A stretch of 64,000 bases of DNA from Oasisia sp. SBJ-2009 (Eukaryota > Annelida > Polychaeta > Sabellida > Siboglinidae), in contig OZ024857.1 in the NCBI GenBank assembly GCA_964017155.1, positions 22,610,258-22,674,257 on the forward strand, read 5' to 3'. Below, in pieces: positions 1 through 53,900 of the stretch. Under the pieces are notes generated by a model. It searched no databases, had not been told where the DNA came from, and worked only from the letters and a program-made list of their open reading frames with translations. Positions within the stretch are counted from its first letter, which is position 1; the number at the start of each line of letters is the position of its first letter. Position numbers and translations under genes: made by a program.

Positions 1-191
1 ACAAATAAAAGGACAGGTGATGCGAACAGGTGAAACTATTCTTTATGTCCAGGATATAAAGAACACTGGACATATAACTTCACCAAGTGTCAAGTTGCAA
101 GAACCCACAGTATACATGCACAGACTTCTTACACATAAACAGTGCAATTCTTCCCTCCTGACGTGAACCACCGCAACAACAAGAGCATTAC

Positions 192-36837
<36,646 letters not shown>

Positions 36838-37900
36838 GTCCGATGGCGTGAAGGAGCGAGCGAGCTGCTAGCTAGTCGCTGGTCGGACGGAGCGCGTCGC
36901 GACGCCGTTTGAACTCCTTGAGCATCGCCGTCTTGATGAACTCACGGCCTCAGGTTGTGCGCGGCCAGGCGTGACCGCGGCCACGCGTGACGGATAGCGT
37001 TCGCTCGTCCCGCGGGCCGATAAAGCGGTCCTGTCGACCGGCGTACAAACAACCGTTCTCCGCGAACGCACCTGGTTAGTTTTCGCTCGTTCACCTGCCT
37101 CGGTCCTACCGGCAAGCAGCGCGTATTCCACGGGTGAAGTAAATAAACCGGTAAATCCGCTCGAGAGCTACTCTTTAGGCTCTCGTGAATACTCAGACGA
37201 GCTTATGAATGCCCGTCGCTTATAGATACATAGACAGATAGGTAGACAGTTCGACAGCGTCGTCACTACACCGCCAGTGACGTGACTGGACGTATTCACT
37301 CGCGGGACTTCCGCCGGTAGAGCGTAGTCGTCGCCGGGCGCTCGGGTGACGTCGACGATGAGTAAACTCTCGTCTGGCGGGATTCCTGGTTCGCCGCGTC
37401 GATCTGCCCACGCTTAGCTTACGTCCGCTCGCTCGCTCGAAGACGGTCCCGTTCCGTCCGCCTCTCCCCAACCCAACCGCAGGTCGCTCACCATAAATAG
37501 ACTGCATGCGCCGGCGCTGCTTCGGTCGGGACTCGCCGAGCCGACGGATCCGGTTTCACGCCTAACGTTGAGTAAGGAACGCGACCGCTGCCTGCACCTA
37601 CTCGCTAGCAGCTCGCGGTGTTGTTGTTTTCCGTTTTCCGAACACGTACGTTTTCTCGTGCCGTGCGCTCGCGCTGTCACCCACCCGTCGCGTCGTCCGC
37701 TTGTCTTCGCACGCCTTCCCACGCATTGGCCAGTGGCGAAGCCGGCGGCGACGCAAGACAAGAAAGGGCCGTTTGTGCGTGACCTCGATCGGGCGGCGTT
37801 CCGCTGGCGACAGCCCGTCGTTGGTAGCGACCGTCACGGCGTCGACTCCGTGACGACCGCCCTGTCTGTGTCGTGTCTCGCCAGCTGTTGTCATAAGTCA
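36838..37900 (-). promoter_or_regulatory. CpG-rich upstream region of the neurexin-like gene
   Basis: The kilobase directly upstream of the ATG at 36,837 is conspicuously GC- and CpG-rich (for example GCGCGTCGCGACGCCG, CGTGACCGCGGCCACGCG) compared with AT-rich DNA on both sides. Its position suggests a promoter and 5' untranslated region. No TATA box or start site could be fixed, and long open frames here follow from the composition. Confidence 0.5.
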
Positions 37901-38508
37901 CATATCGAGGATGTCCAGCGTCAGTGCGAGAATGTCGTACGATGCAATTGTATCGACAAAGTCAGAATGTTGCAAAAGCACTGATTTATATGCGTATATT
38001 CTTTTAATTTGCAAATTAGATAAAAGTTGACAGTGTTAACGGTGTTGCTGTCCCATACACACCACGCGGGGCTGAGCGGGATATCGCTATGGAAGGCACA
38101 GCTGTGTACGGAGAAGCACTTAACTAGACAACTATAAGACACATTACGATAACTATAGTGTGTATACTATTATAGCAATAGCAACATTTTGTATATAAGT
38201 TACTTCAAACCAATAATTCTCCATTTACCATTACACGTATTCCTTGTTATTAATCAACAACTTACACCAATAAGATAACGTTCATCAAATTGTTTCTTGG
38301 ATGGAGTGTTAACATGCACATTGCAGCAACACCTGATGAATTGCAATATTTCTCAGCGTGCAAAACAGCATACGTGTGCACCTGCATTTTGCTGAAAGTG
38401 CTTTACGAATTCACGGTTGGTTCGGCTCGGTGTCAAGTCTCCACAGCGTAAGACTGGAACATGAATCTTCCAATCGTTGCTATTGGTTCATATTATGTGT
38501 GGTATAAC

Positions 38509-38671
38509 GGTCCATGTATATACCGTCTTTTCCTTTTTCGTTTTCAAATTTGCGAACGAAAAACCAATTCATTTTTCGTTTTTCTTACTTCACTTTTGAA
38601 AACGAAAAAGGAATTCGTTTTCGTTCGCAAAATTGAAAACGAAAAAGGAAAATACGGTATATACACGGACC
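38509..38671. mobile_element. Foldback MITE-like palindrome
   Basis: The 163 bp run from GGTCCATGTATATACCGT to ACGGTATATACACGGACC. The arms, rich in TTTTCGTTTTC, pair along nearly the whole length around a short centre near 38,590. The flanks TATAAC and TATGAC are a possible 6-bp target duplication with one mismatch. No ORF. Confidence 0.75.
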
Positions 38672-39825
38672 TATGACACAGCGCGCGAGAAGTGTTGCGA
38701 ATTTCATTTCACAAAAATCTAGATATCTGAAGTATGTGCACACGAGAGGAAGCTTCTCACTTCCAACACATAACCATTACCGAAGCCTGCACTGTGGACA
38801 TGTTTTGGAAGACCTTGCAATAAACACTCTCGTCTCGATCGTCACGCGTCAAGCAATAAGGGATACATCGGAGTACATTCTTCCAAGTCACCAGCCTGCA
38901 TGGCCACTGATACTGCTACGGATAACGACAACATTTTTGAATTGAATAAATAAACCAGATTTCACCGAAATAAACGAGATGCAACCAAGTAAACGAGTCC
39001 AGCAGGGGCTACCACGCACAAGTTATTAACACAATTATTATAATATTCATTATCTGCACTTGTGGCCAACATTGGCAACACCGAGAATGATTTGTAGCGA
39101 TGCATGTGATTGGTTAATACAACAAGCACGACAACAACATTTATAACTTTGATAGGGATAAGTCTATCAGCGATGTTAACATTATTGTATTATCACATCA
39201 AGAGCCTGAGCCTTTCCATTTATGTGTGCTGCCGCCTAGCGGAATTAATGTGCCGTGGAACAAATTCGTACAGGATCTCACTGCACCGCAGTCACAGAGT
39301 TAGATCATTAATCTTTCGCCTATAGTTCCACTGGCGTGTTCTATTTATATCTATGACCGCAGTTCACAGTGTAAGTTGTAAACATTTTACAAACTAACAA
39401 CACTATTTGCTGTAGGTTTACGTACAACCTTTTTATTAATATATTACAATCCATTTTACCACACATATTTAGTTTAAACTACTGCAGCTGCAGTTCAACA
39501 AATACTGGTAGCAATCTAGACAAATTAGTTACGGTCTGTATGATTATCAAGTGGACAGTGTACAATATAACTGTTATAGTTAGATACTTTTAATGGGAAA
39601 AAAAATAACGTAAGTGTCTAGCAGGTCTGCTAGATGATGTGACTATCAGTTTCCGGACTATTCCAATTATATTATAGTAAGCGTTTTTAGGAAGAGTCAG
39701 TTGCTAGGAGAACAGCACTTCATCGACAAAAGTAACTCATATATAATAGGCGGAAGGTTTCACTCAAGCATGACGAGGCGACCGCTCCATATATAATAAA
39801 ATCATAATGTTGGCACGCTAACGGG

Positions 39826-39995
39826 CACACTTACATTTACACTTACACGCATATGCATGCACAAATGTGCACGCGCACACACGCACGCACACACACGCAC
39901 GCGCACGCGCGCACGCGCACACACGCACGCACACACCCCCACACACACAAACACACACACGCAAACACACAAACACACACGCACGCACGGACGCA
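39826..39995 (+). repeat. CA/CGCA-rich low-complexity block
   Basis: A mixed (CA)n and (CGCA)n run with ACACAAACAC variants. Low complexity, no gene. Confidence 0.85.
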
Positions 39996-40267
39996 CGTTG
40001 ATTAAATTATAACATTGCCATGTTGTTTTATCATATTTATTTATCTGTCTTATACTATCGTCATATTTTGTTTAGTATATTTATTCCAATATTTGATAAT
40101 TTATTTGCTACTGGAAGATTCTCATGGAAACTCTAGGGTTTTAAACCGATTACCAAGATAAATATTATTTAACAATAATTCCTTGTTTAAAGAGGTAAAG
40201 CATACAGGTAATATAGAATAGTGATCTCCAGAATAGTTTTATGCATTTTATAATTACACAACTGCTG

Positions 40268-40432
<165 letters not shown>

Positions 40433-40527
40433 GTAATAAAAATGTAAACTTAATAATTGATAGCTCGTCATATACTGGATGTTTATGTTATGAGGTATGA
40501 TGATGTCAAATAAAAAAAAGCGTTTTA

Positions 40528-41145
40528 CCTATCCGACGTTCTTATGCTTACCATACGCTGTAATAACGCTTACTTTTACTCAATAGAACATTTAGCGTAC
40601 TGAATAGATCAATTAGATAATGTTTAGGTAAAATAATTAATACAAAATCAAAGTTTAACTTTTTTACAACGATCAAATGTTGGTACGTTTATGGCTAATT
40701 AATGGGGATGATGATAATAAAATAAATACTAATATCAAATAAATACATATTTAAACAATGTAGTATTCTCACAATAACATCTCTGTAAATTTCCTTTTAA
40801 ATTGATCGAAAGGTACCTTTTCTTGAAGATCATGAAGTGCGCATTCCAGAATTTTGGACGTGAATAATTATTTGTAAATTTCAAAACACTGATGACATGC
40901 TATTCACTGTAAAAGAAGTGAGGCCCGTATGAGAAAGTAGTCACCAGTCACAACAGGCTCTTTCAAACATATCACATAACATGTATAACAGGATACACAT
41001 ATCTCCGACGTTTAATTAACTATAAATACATGCCGTTGCGGTTTCTTTTACATACAACGATAATTAAGAAATCAGAAGCCAATGATGAAACTGAAAATGA
41101 ACCTATCCGACATTCTTTTGCTTACCATTCACCTATAATAACGTC
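40528..41145 (+). repeat. Short direct repeat pair
   Basis: CCTATCCGAC(G/A)TTCTT(A/T)TGCTTACCAT occurs at about 40,528-40,555 and 41,101-41,128 and extends imperfectly through TAATAACG. It may be a remnant of a dispersed repeat. Confidence 0.55.
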
Positions 41146-41304
41146 TTATGGCACACATACGGCGGCCGAAAAACTGATTGTAAAGATCGATCGAAACTGT
41201 ATGACAGCTATGATAATAGTGTCATCGATGACAGAGGAGCTGTGAATGAAAGATTTTAAGTCAAAACACAAATTGCACTCTAAAGTGTGACATGTTTGTC
41301 TCAG

Positions 41305-46150
<4,846 letters not shown>

Positions 46151-46418
46151 GTTGGATACAAACCAGTTTATTCTAATGCGAACAATATACTACAAATGTC
46201 GATATTATAATAAAACACACGTGTTCCTCTTGCTGTTACTATGCTTTGATCACAGGAATATAATCCATAGTTTATACTTTTTATCTATTTCCTTTCTATT
46301 TCAACGAAGTTGTGCTATTGGTAAAGAATAGCATGTCAATTCATATACTTGTAAATTAACCATGTATAGTTGATGTTTTAATAATTGTTGCCATATATTT
46401 TTTATTTTATATATTAAA

Positions 46419-47219
46419 GAATCCATTCAGGCTTACGAAATAAAATTACAAAAACAAGCAGAATGTGAAGAAGCTGTGTGGTGTAACATAGTTACAGGAA
46501 ACTCAACATTAACTGTTGGGTTAGTTTATCGAAGTCCAAACATAAGCACAGATGAGAATGAGAAAATACAAAACGCTATGAAGGAAGTCAGTAAACAGGA
46601 CTGTATAATTATGGGGGATTTTAACCATGGGCGTATACAGTGGAAATCTCAACAGAGTACTGGGAGTGAAGATCAAAAGTTTTTAAATTTAGTACAAGAC
46701 AGTTTCCTTACTCAACATGTGTTAGAACCAACCAGGGGTGAGAACGTATTGGACATAGTTTTGAGCTCACAGAAGGAATTTATTGATAATGTCAGGATAT
46801 GTGAGCCACTGGGGTGTAGTGATCACAACCAGATATATTTTATAATTAAAGTAAAAGGAGAACAGAATCGTAAAATACGGTACAGGAAAAATTTTCACAA
46901 AGGAAGATATAAGGACATGAGGAAACATTTAGCAAAGATAGACTGGAATAACACACTGGAGAATAAGACAGCAACAGAATGTTGGAATATCTTAAAGAGG
47001 GAAATTGACTGCATTGTCGAACAATTTGTCCCCTTGAAAAAACAGGGGAAACGGTCAAAAAAGACACACTTATCAAAAGAAGCCATTAGAAAAATCAAAT
47101 ACAAGCAAACGATGTGGACGACATATAGACATAATGGAAGTGAAGAAGACTATGGCATTTATAAAGAAGCACGTAACCAAGCTACAGCTGAAATTAGAAA
47201 TTCAAAGAGAAAAAATTAG
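46419..47219 (+). pseudogene. LINE endonuclease domain, 5'-truncated
   Basis: The frame runs from about 46419. It contains GLVYRSPNIS, DCIIMGDFNHG, NVLDIVLSS and GCSDHNQIYF, the C-terminal motifs of LINE endonucleases (GDFN and SDH). The N-terminal half is missing. The frame stops at TAG 47217-47219. The protein appears to continue in another frame after the A-run at 47210-47215 (NIKHDSKSFYAYVRSKQK), so a single-base shift lies there. Confidence 0.83.
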
Positions 47220-48241
47220 CTTTTAATATAAAACATGACAGCAAGAGTTTTTATGCGTATGTTCGAAGTAAACAGAAAGTTCAGGATAAGGTAGGACCTC
47301 TAGAAGGTAGTGATGGAAACATAATAACAGAGGGATTCTTAATGGCAGAAAACCTAAATGAATACTTTAGTTCGGTGTTCACCAGGGAAGATACTAGTGC
47401 ATTACCAGTACCAGAGACTAAATTTGAAGGGAGAGAGTCAGACTATTTAGGACAACTAATTGTAACACCAAAAATGGTAGCTAAGAAAATAAGGGATATG
47501 AAGGAAAATAAGTCACCTGGAGTGGATGGGATTCCTCCCAAATTACTACTGGAAATTGTAGAACAAATCAGCATACCACTTGCAACAGTGTTCAATTTGT
47601 CAATAGAGGAAGGAGTAGTTCCGTTAGAATGGAAAGAAGCAAACATCATACCATTATTTAAAAAAGGATCAAGAAGCAAGTCAGAGAACTATAGACCAGT
47701 TAGTTTAACATCGGTGGTTTGCAAACTATTAGAAAGACTAATTAAAGATCACTTGGTTGATTTTCTTGTTAAAAATAACTTGATTAACCCATCTCAACAT
47801 GGGTTTCTAAAAGCGAGGTCATGCTTAACAAATATCTTATGTTTTTTGGAAGATGTCCCAAAGTGGGTAGACGAGGGATCACCAGTAGATATAATATATT
47901 TAGATTTAAAAAAAGCCTTTGACAAAGTGCCACATCAAAGATTACTACTTAAACTAAAGGCCCATGGCATAGGCAATGGTATGATTAACTGGATAGAAAA
48001 ATGGCTCATTGATAGAAGACAAAGAGTGGTAGTTGATGGGGAGGTTTCAAACTGGAAATTGGTTTTGAGTGGAGTACTGCAGGGATCAGTATTGGGACCT
48101 ATTTTGTTCTTAATATATATCAATGATTTGGGTGATGATATAACAAGCAAGGTGTTGAAGTTTGCGGACGATACAAAAGTGTTTAGAAAAATTGAAAGTA
48201 CCATAGTGATGCAGATAGACAGCAATTACAAGATGATCTAA
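47216..48241 (+). pseudogene. LINE reverse transcriptase, main part
   Basis: It contains KENKSPGVDGIPPKLL, WKEANIIPLFKKG, ENYRPVSLTS, FLKARSCLTN, VDIIYLDLKKAFDKVPHQ, LSGVLQGSVLGPILFLIYIN and the catalytic FADDTKVF. All RT blocks are present and the active-site Asp pair is intact. The frame is lost near 48,200-48,210, where the next part (QDDLNKLNEWSDKW) is in another frame. Confidence 0.88.
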
Positions 48242-48978
48242 ATAAGTTGAACGAATGGTCTGATAAGTGGCAAATGCTGTTTAATTATGGGAAGTGTAAG
48301 TGCCTCCACACAGGACATGGAAATGAAGATGCACAATATACAATAGGTGATACTGTACTAAATACTACCGTAAAGAAAAAGGACTTAGGGTTAACTATTA
48401 CTGCTGATATGAAGGTATCAGAACAGTGTGCAATTGCAGCAGCAAAGGGAAACCAAATTCTTTGATTAATTAGGCGAAATATAGTGTACAAGGAAAAAGA
48501 ACTAATAATACCGCTGTACAAAGCAATAGTTAGGCCTCATTTAGAATATTGCATACAGGCATGGAGGCCATATCGCAAGAAGGATATTGATATACTAGAA
48601 AGAGTACAAAGAAGAGCAACCAAAATGATACAAAAACTCAGGAATATTAGTTATGAAATGCGTCTAAAAGAATGTGGATTAATAACACTAGAAACCAGGA
48701 GATTGAGAGGAGATCAGATAGAAGTTTTTAAAATATTGAATGGGTATGAAAATATTGACAGAAATATTTTTGTCTCTGTTAAGGAAGAGAGAAGGACTAG
48801 AGGACATGGAATTACATTAGCAAAGAAGCAGTGTAGACTATATATTAGAAAATTTTCATTTTCACAAAGAACAGTAAATGAATGGAACAGATTATCGGCT
48901 GATTGTGTAGGTGCTAGTAGTGTTAATATGTTTAAAAATAAAATTGACATGTACCTAAGAAGGGCTGGGTACATTTAG
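48205..48978 (+). pseudogene. LINE RT thumb and C-terminal region
   Basis: It begins LNKLNEWSDKWQMLFNYGKCK and VKKKDLGLTI, then has an in-frame TGA at 48463-48465, then PLYKAIVRPHLEYCIQAWRP, LERVQRRATKMI and KECGLITLETRRLRGD. These are the usual end motifs of CR1/L2-like LINE polyproteins. It stops at 48978. Confidence 0.85.
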
Positions 48979-49239
48979 TTACATAGGTTGGACTCTCGAT
49001 AAGCCAAAGGGCTTCCTTGTCCACCTGCCATCTAGAGTTGATTCTCTAGGTGGCAATCTTGTTAAATCTTGTTAAATATATCGAAAAGAAAGCAAGACAA
49101 AAACATTGAATGACTAATAAAACATATGATAAAGCAATTATAAACAACCTGCGCTATATGGAAATGTGCAATGGCAGTGGTGTCTTTATCTACAGTAAAG
49201 CACATGGCTTGTACTAACAATTAATGTATACACTATGTC

Positions 49240-49910
49240 ATGACCAATGCTAAATTCAAAAACGTTAAACAAAATCAAGCGACAATATGGCACTGAACTA
49301 TGACAAAAACAAAAGAAATGCGCATTTGCTTCAAAAAAGATACGCCAGACATCCCGCCGATAACTATTAACGACATCCAGATTGAACAAGTTCACAGCAC
49401 TCGACTACTAGATGTCACCATTTCACAAGATCTTATGAGGCAACTCCATATCGACGATATCACAAGATAAGCTACACCACGACTATACTTCATCATTCTA
49501 ATCATCCGTTCTGTCATCGAATACGCCTGCCAAGTGTGGCATACCACAATAAGCCAAACAAACCTGCTCGAAAGCATTCAGAAAAGGACCATGCGCATTA
49601 CATTTTGTGGAATGCGTTATAACAACGCCATCGCTACTGCGAGAATACCAGCGCTGGCAGACCGGAGAGAAGCGCTGTGCAGATCCTTGTTCGCGACGAT
49701 GCAGCAAACCAACCACAAGCTGCACCATCTCCTGCCGCCCCCCCCCCAGGACATATAACTACTCTCTTCGTAACACTCGCGCGTACGGTGTTCCTCGCTG
49801 TAAGACCAATCGCTTCAAGAACTCTTTTGTGGCGTATGGACTGTATAGCTGGCAGTGAATGGACTTCCCTATTTACATACGAACATTACTGGCTTTGAAC
49901 TGTGAATCCT
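49240..49910 (+). pseudogene. Second LINE fragment, RT C-terminal region
   Basis: Pieces in different frames read KTKEMRICF, DIPPITINDIQIEQVHSTRL, VIEYACQVWHTTIS, LESIQKRTMRITFCG and DRREALCRSLF, then YGLYSWQ. This is the end of a CR1-like polyprotein different from the neighbouring LINE. It is broken and 5'-truncated. The AT-rich DNA to 50,226 may be its 3' end; nothing else is seen there. Confidence 0.8.
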
Positions 49911-50226
49911 TTTAGCTATTTATTCAACTGATCTATTTTATACTATTTTAACGAGTTGTAATTTTTAGTCATGTTGTATATTCCATTTATAATAATATAT
50001 TTTGCTAAATATTTGTATTTTTTATTGTTATGCTTTAATTTATCTAAATGTATATATTCATATTAGAGAACATTTACAGTTTTAGTATCCGACATTTTTA
50101 TCGTTTTAATTTTACTAGACATTCTAATTAGTAACACTTTCATATATTGTTATGCTTTCATAAATAGTTTTACTAATATACATTAATTAATTTGTTATCA
50201 ACCATAATGTTCTTATTAAAGAAGAA

Positions 50227-50388
50227 CGAAGTTCCTTTGCATTTAATCACGTTTAATAATCAGTCTGACCAAATGGTACAATAATCAAACAACTAGAAAC
50301 AAGCTCTTTCTGGCATGGTGGCTTCCGGTTGTAGGGAGCGTCTCTTGTAGACTTGTCACTAGAACACGGGAGTGTTCATTATTTCCTA
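50227..50388 (-). repeat. Downstream (3') LTR of the gypsy-type element
   Basis: 162 bp, identical to 55346-55507 except G in CTTCCGGTTG against T in the other copy. The LTR is short for the family; boundaries are set by where the identity ends. Confidence 0.9.
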
Positions 50389-50487
50389 TCTCCCTCCAAG
50401 CCTTTACGAAGAGTGTCTGAATAATAAGCTAAGAATATTTAGAATGGCGTGATTAAACATTTTAACACTGTAAGTCTTATTGAGAGT

Positions 50488-51036
50488 TCATTTCATCTCG
50501 TAATCAGTGTGCCAAGTCGGTGCCTTGGGTTCACGATTGGAGCGTCTTACAGCAGGTTCTGGAGATGCCTTGGGTGGCAACGGTGACGTCGGCAGTATAC
50601 TACGTCTAGCTGGTGGTATCGAGCTAGGCATTATCGGGCGGCTCGGGGTAGCGATGTCCAGTGTAGGATGGTGTAACGGCGTAGTGACAGCCGTAGGGGC
50701 CACGGGAAACGGTGAGCCGAGAGACGGCGCGTGGCGAGCTACGTCTGGGGCTGGATCTGGGCCAGCAGGAGTGATGGGGTCCACGACGGGCGGCGAAGGC
50801 AACATCGGCGGGATCGTCAGTGGGGTCATACGTGTGGTCGGGGGAAGCCTCATTCCGAGGTCTACATCGATTGGCCGAGGCGGTTCCGGAGAAGTGAACG
50901 GTGTGAACTTCCGTAGGAAACGACGGTTGCGGAGCGTTATGCGACCGGATCCATCGACTTTGACCTGGTATTGGTCATGCTGTTTGACTTCCACGACCGT
51001 GCCGGTGCGGTCCCATTTGTTCGGGTGTTGTCCAGT
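50488..51036 (-). pseudogene. Integrase C-terminal tail after an in-frame stop
   Basis: In the same frame as the preceding pol segment, beyond TAA 51037-51039: TGTVVEVKQHDQYQVKVDGS, ITLRNRRFLRKFTPF, then a Pro-rich tail ending PKAPTWHTDYEMK. This is the usual basic/GPY-like region and tail of gypsy integrases. It ends about 100 bp before the LTR. Confidence 0.8.
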
Positions 51037-53360
51037 TTAGTTCTGGATGCGGACATAGTCACCCACTGTCAGTGCCGGCATGCGCCTGGTGTGTTCGCTC
51101 CAATACTCGTGCGTCCTGATATGCATTTTTGGGAGTGCATCTTCGCGGGCACGTAGTGTGTCGCGCCAGGTGTCGTGGGGGAGATACTTGCAGGGGATCA
51201 CCGGGATGAAGTCGCGTATCATGCCACCAAATACACACATTGCTGGTGATATTTTTGTGTCTGGGTCTGGCGTGTTGCGGTATTGTAAGACCGCTCGCTG
51301 TATTGCGTCTGTGTCCAGATCGCCCTTCCCGCCGGTGTTGTTCGTTATCAAGCGCTTCATTGTCTTAACAGCGACCTCCGCGCGGCAATTGCTATGGCGG
51401 AAGGCGACTGAGGACAGCCTATGATTCACGCCCCATGTGCGGAGGAACTGGCGGGTGTCGGTCGATGCAAGCTCCTCCGGTGTTCCGTAGGTCGCGAAAA
51501 TCTGTCTCAGGATGTTAACAAGGCCAGCCCCGCCCGCCGATGCCTTCGCGATGATGGGCCAATTCGAGTAGCGATCGACAACTACTACGTAGTGCACGCC
51601 CTTGTATGAGAAGAAGTCGGAGCATATCGCCTGGAACGGGTAGACGGGCAAGATGGGCCGGGTGGGCGGCGCGGCTGGCTGGGACGGGGCAATACGATGG
51701 CAGTTATCGCATTCGTTGCGGACCTTGGCGATGTCCTCTGTCATACCGGGCCAGAATATCGATGTTTCCGCTCTTGCCGTCATCATAGACACGCCCTGGT
51801 GTGCTGCGTGGAGGGCGGCCAGCACGGCGTGTCGTAGCGCGGGCGGGATAATAACGCGATCCTTATAGATGGCTACGCCGTCGGTTGTCGACAGCTCGTG
51901 TCGGTACTGGTTAAACTGTCGGATGGACACTGGCATCTCGTTCCGAGTCTTCGGCATGCCGTCCTCGATCAGTTCAGTGAGTAAGTGCATATCGGGGTTG
52001 CTCGCGGTGGCCTCTCTCACGCGATCCCATGTCACCGACCATAGTATCCCGGTTGCGTCACGGTGTGTCAGTAGTTCCGAATCAGCGTCGTCTGGTTCGT
52101 GTGTTCTGATCAAAAGCAATGCATCAGGGTGAGTGTGAATCCATCCGATATTCGATAGTGATGCGTGATCGTCCGGGAGGTCCGTCTTCACCGGGCGCCC
52201 CGTAGGGCGGCGTGACATTGCGTCGGCTGCTTTGTTTTTCATACCCGGCACGTGGGTAACACGGAAGCGGTATCGCAGCATTTTCTCTTTCAAGTTACGT
52301 AGGCGCGAGTTCGGGATATCCTGCAGGGAGCGATCGCCAAAGATCTTCAAGAGTGGCTTGTGATCGACCGCGATGATGAGATCCTCGCAACCAAGCACGA
52401 AGTAGCGTGCTTTATCCAGTGCGTCGGCAACTGCTAGTGCCTCGCCTTCAATCGGGGCATAGCGCGATTCTGCCGCATGTGTAAATCGGCTACCGACCAG
52501 GGTCACTTCCCAGCCGCCGTTGCAGCAGAATGGTTTAACCGGCGTGCAATCACAGTGCTTCTGTAGTAGCCAGAAGCCGATTCCGGTTTTCGACCAGTCG
52601 GTGGCAATGCAGGTCGGCTTGCTCTTGTCGAATATCCTGACACCGGTCTCGATTTCCTGGATGATGTGCTCCTTCGACTCATCGAATAACTCCTGAAGCT
52701 CCGTGTCCCATCGAAATTGTTGGCCCGCCTTCAAGAGTGCGCGGAAAGGTAACATTCGTTCTGCCATGCTGAAGGCGTATGAGACCTGGTTCATGAGACC
52801 GAACCATGAGCGGATGTCGTGAATATTACGTGGCACCGGGAAGTTCAGGATTGCATCAGAATATTTCGGGCTGGGTAGTACGCTGTCGATTGTGATGGTG
52901 AATCCCGCGAAATCCACGACAGGGCTGCTAAAGACGAATTTCTCCGGGTTCAGGGTTATGCCATTCCGACCGCACACGTCAAGCCATTGCACGGCCTGAT
53001 GGAAGCTGTCGGCAATACTATCCGACCAGAGCAAGGCGTCGTCGGTGCATTTTGTGTGGTTGCCTATCCCCGAGACAATCTCGTCGTAACGGCGCGTATA
53101 GCCGTCGCCCGATGCTCGATACCCCTGTGGAGCGACGCAGTAGCGGTAACGCCCCCACGGTGTGATGAACGTCGTCAGGTGTTTATCGTCCTCGTGCAGA
53201 CGTACGCTGTGATACCCATTCCAAGCGTCGAACACCGTCTTACGCTTGTTCTCGGGGACACCTCGCGCCTGATGGAACGGGGATGGGGTGTGGTGGGTTT
53301 CACGTGCCGCATATACATTTAATGCCTGAAAGTCCACTGTGCGCCTTGGCTTGCCGTTCT
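51037..53360 (-). CDS. pol: pol: reverse transcriptase, RNase H and integrase
   Basis: RT: RRTVDFQALN, FDAWNGYHSVRL, FITPWGRYRYCVAPQGY, then CTDDALLW near 53,049 where families usually have (Y/F)xDD, then GFTI. RNase H: CIATDWSKTGIGFWLL, AESRYAPIEGEAL, VDHKPLL and VTHVPGMKNKAADAMSRR. Integrase: an HHCC zinc segment (LHAAHQG, WPGMTEDI, CDNCHR), then the core with CSDFF, ASTDT and NCRAEVAVK. The core looks shortened just after the second catalytic Asp. The reading frame ends at TAA 51037-51039, inside the integrase C-terminal region, and continues in the same frame beyond it. Confidence 0.88.
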
Positions 53361-53900
53361 TTTTGGCATCACCATACGGTGGCACCATGTGACCCGATCG
53401 CCGATTGGTACCTTCTCGAGCATACCGAGACGTACATCCTCGTCCAAGCCGGCCTTGACCTCGTCCTGCCAGTGTACGGCCACCGGTATTGGACTGTGTT
53501 GTGCGACGGGTGTCGCATCCTTGTCTATCATCAGTCGCAAGGGTGGGCCCGACATCATGGGCAGTGTTTGGTAGGTACATGTGTTGAATGTGCTCGCCCT
53601 GTACCGCCTCTTCAGCCACGACTCGATCGCTGCTCGGTTCTCCTCGGTCGCGGGCATTGGTAGGCCCTCGGGGAGTGGCGGCGGTGCTGTGCGCGGTGTG
53701 CATGGGCATGGGCTCGGAGTGGTTACGTCATCTGATGCAATGACCTCGCCAATGGTAGGGAATGTCTCATTAATCATACCCAGGTCGATGCATGCGGCCC
53801 GTGACAGGAAGATACGATCTGATGTGTTGGTGATGTAGGCGATTTGTCGTGTCTCGTGCGTTATGGCCCGGCTGTCGGTACCCGAGAATCGCACCACCAT
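53320..53900 (-). pseudogene. pol: Protease end to RT start, shifted frame
   Basis: Continues the polyprotein in a second frame: RQIAYITNTSDRIFLSRAAC, then LGMLEKVPIGDRVTWCHRMV, the usual N-terminal RT block. The frame changes again at a run of five T on the plus strand (53360-53364), after which RT continues in the third frame. Confidence 0.82.

Larger units (their letters stand above)
46419..49080 (+). mobile_element. Non-LTR retrotransposon (LINE, CR1/L2/Rex-like), 5'-truncated
   Basis: It holds the C-terminal part of an apurinic-type endonuclease, a complete-looking reverse transcriptase and a 3' tail. The 3' untranslated part has an 11-bp hairpin (GCCATCTAGAG, loop, CTCTAGGTGGC; 49027-49054). 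It ends with two 10-bp tandem units ATCTTGTTAA (49056-49075), as CR1/L2-like elements often end in short tandem repeats. Coding is broken in three places. The clade assignment is by look only. Confidence 0.85.

Noticed and set aside
37568..37984. 138-codon frame upstream of the neurexin-like gene
   Set aside because: It lies in CpG-rich DNA where stop codons are rare; overlapping frames on the other strand are similar in length and nothing is recognisable.
46151..46475. C-terminal exon of the ligase-like gene just after KGIQ
   Set aside because: Readthrough (VGYKPVYSNAN) does not match the family's expected (P)AELE-type sequence and soon stops; the open frame from 46,419 joins the LINE endonuclease.
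50507..51040. 177-codon Gly-rich plus-strand frame
   Set aside because: It is antisense to the integrase C-terminal and Pro-rich tail of the gypsy-type element.
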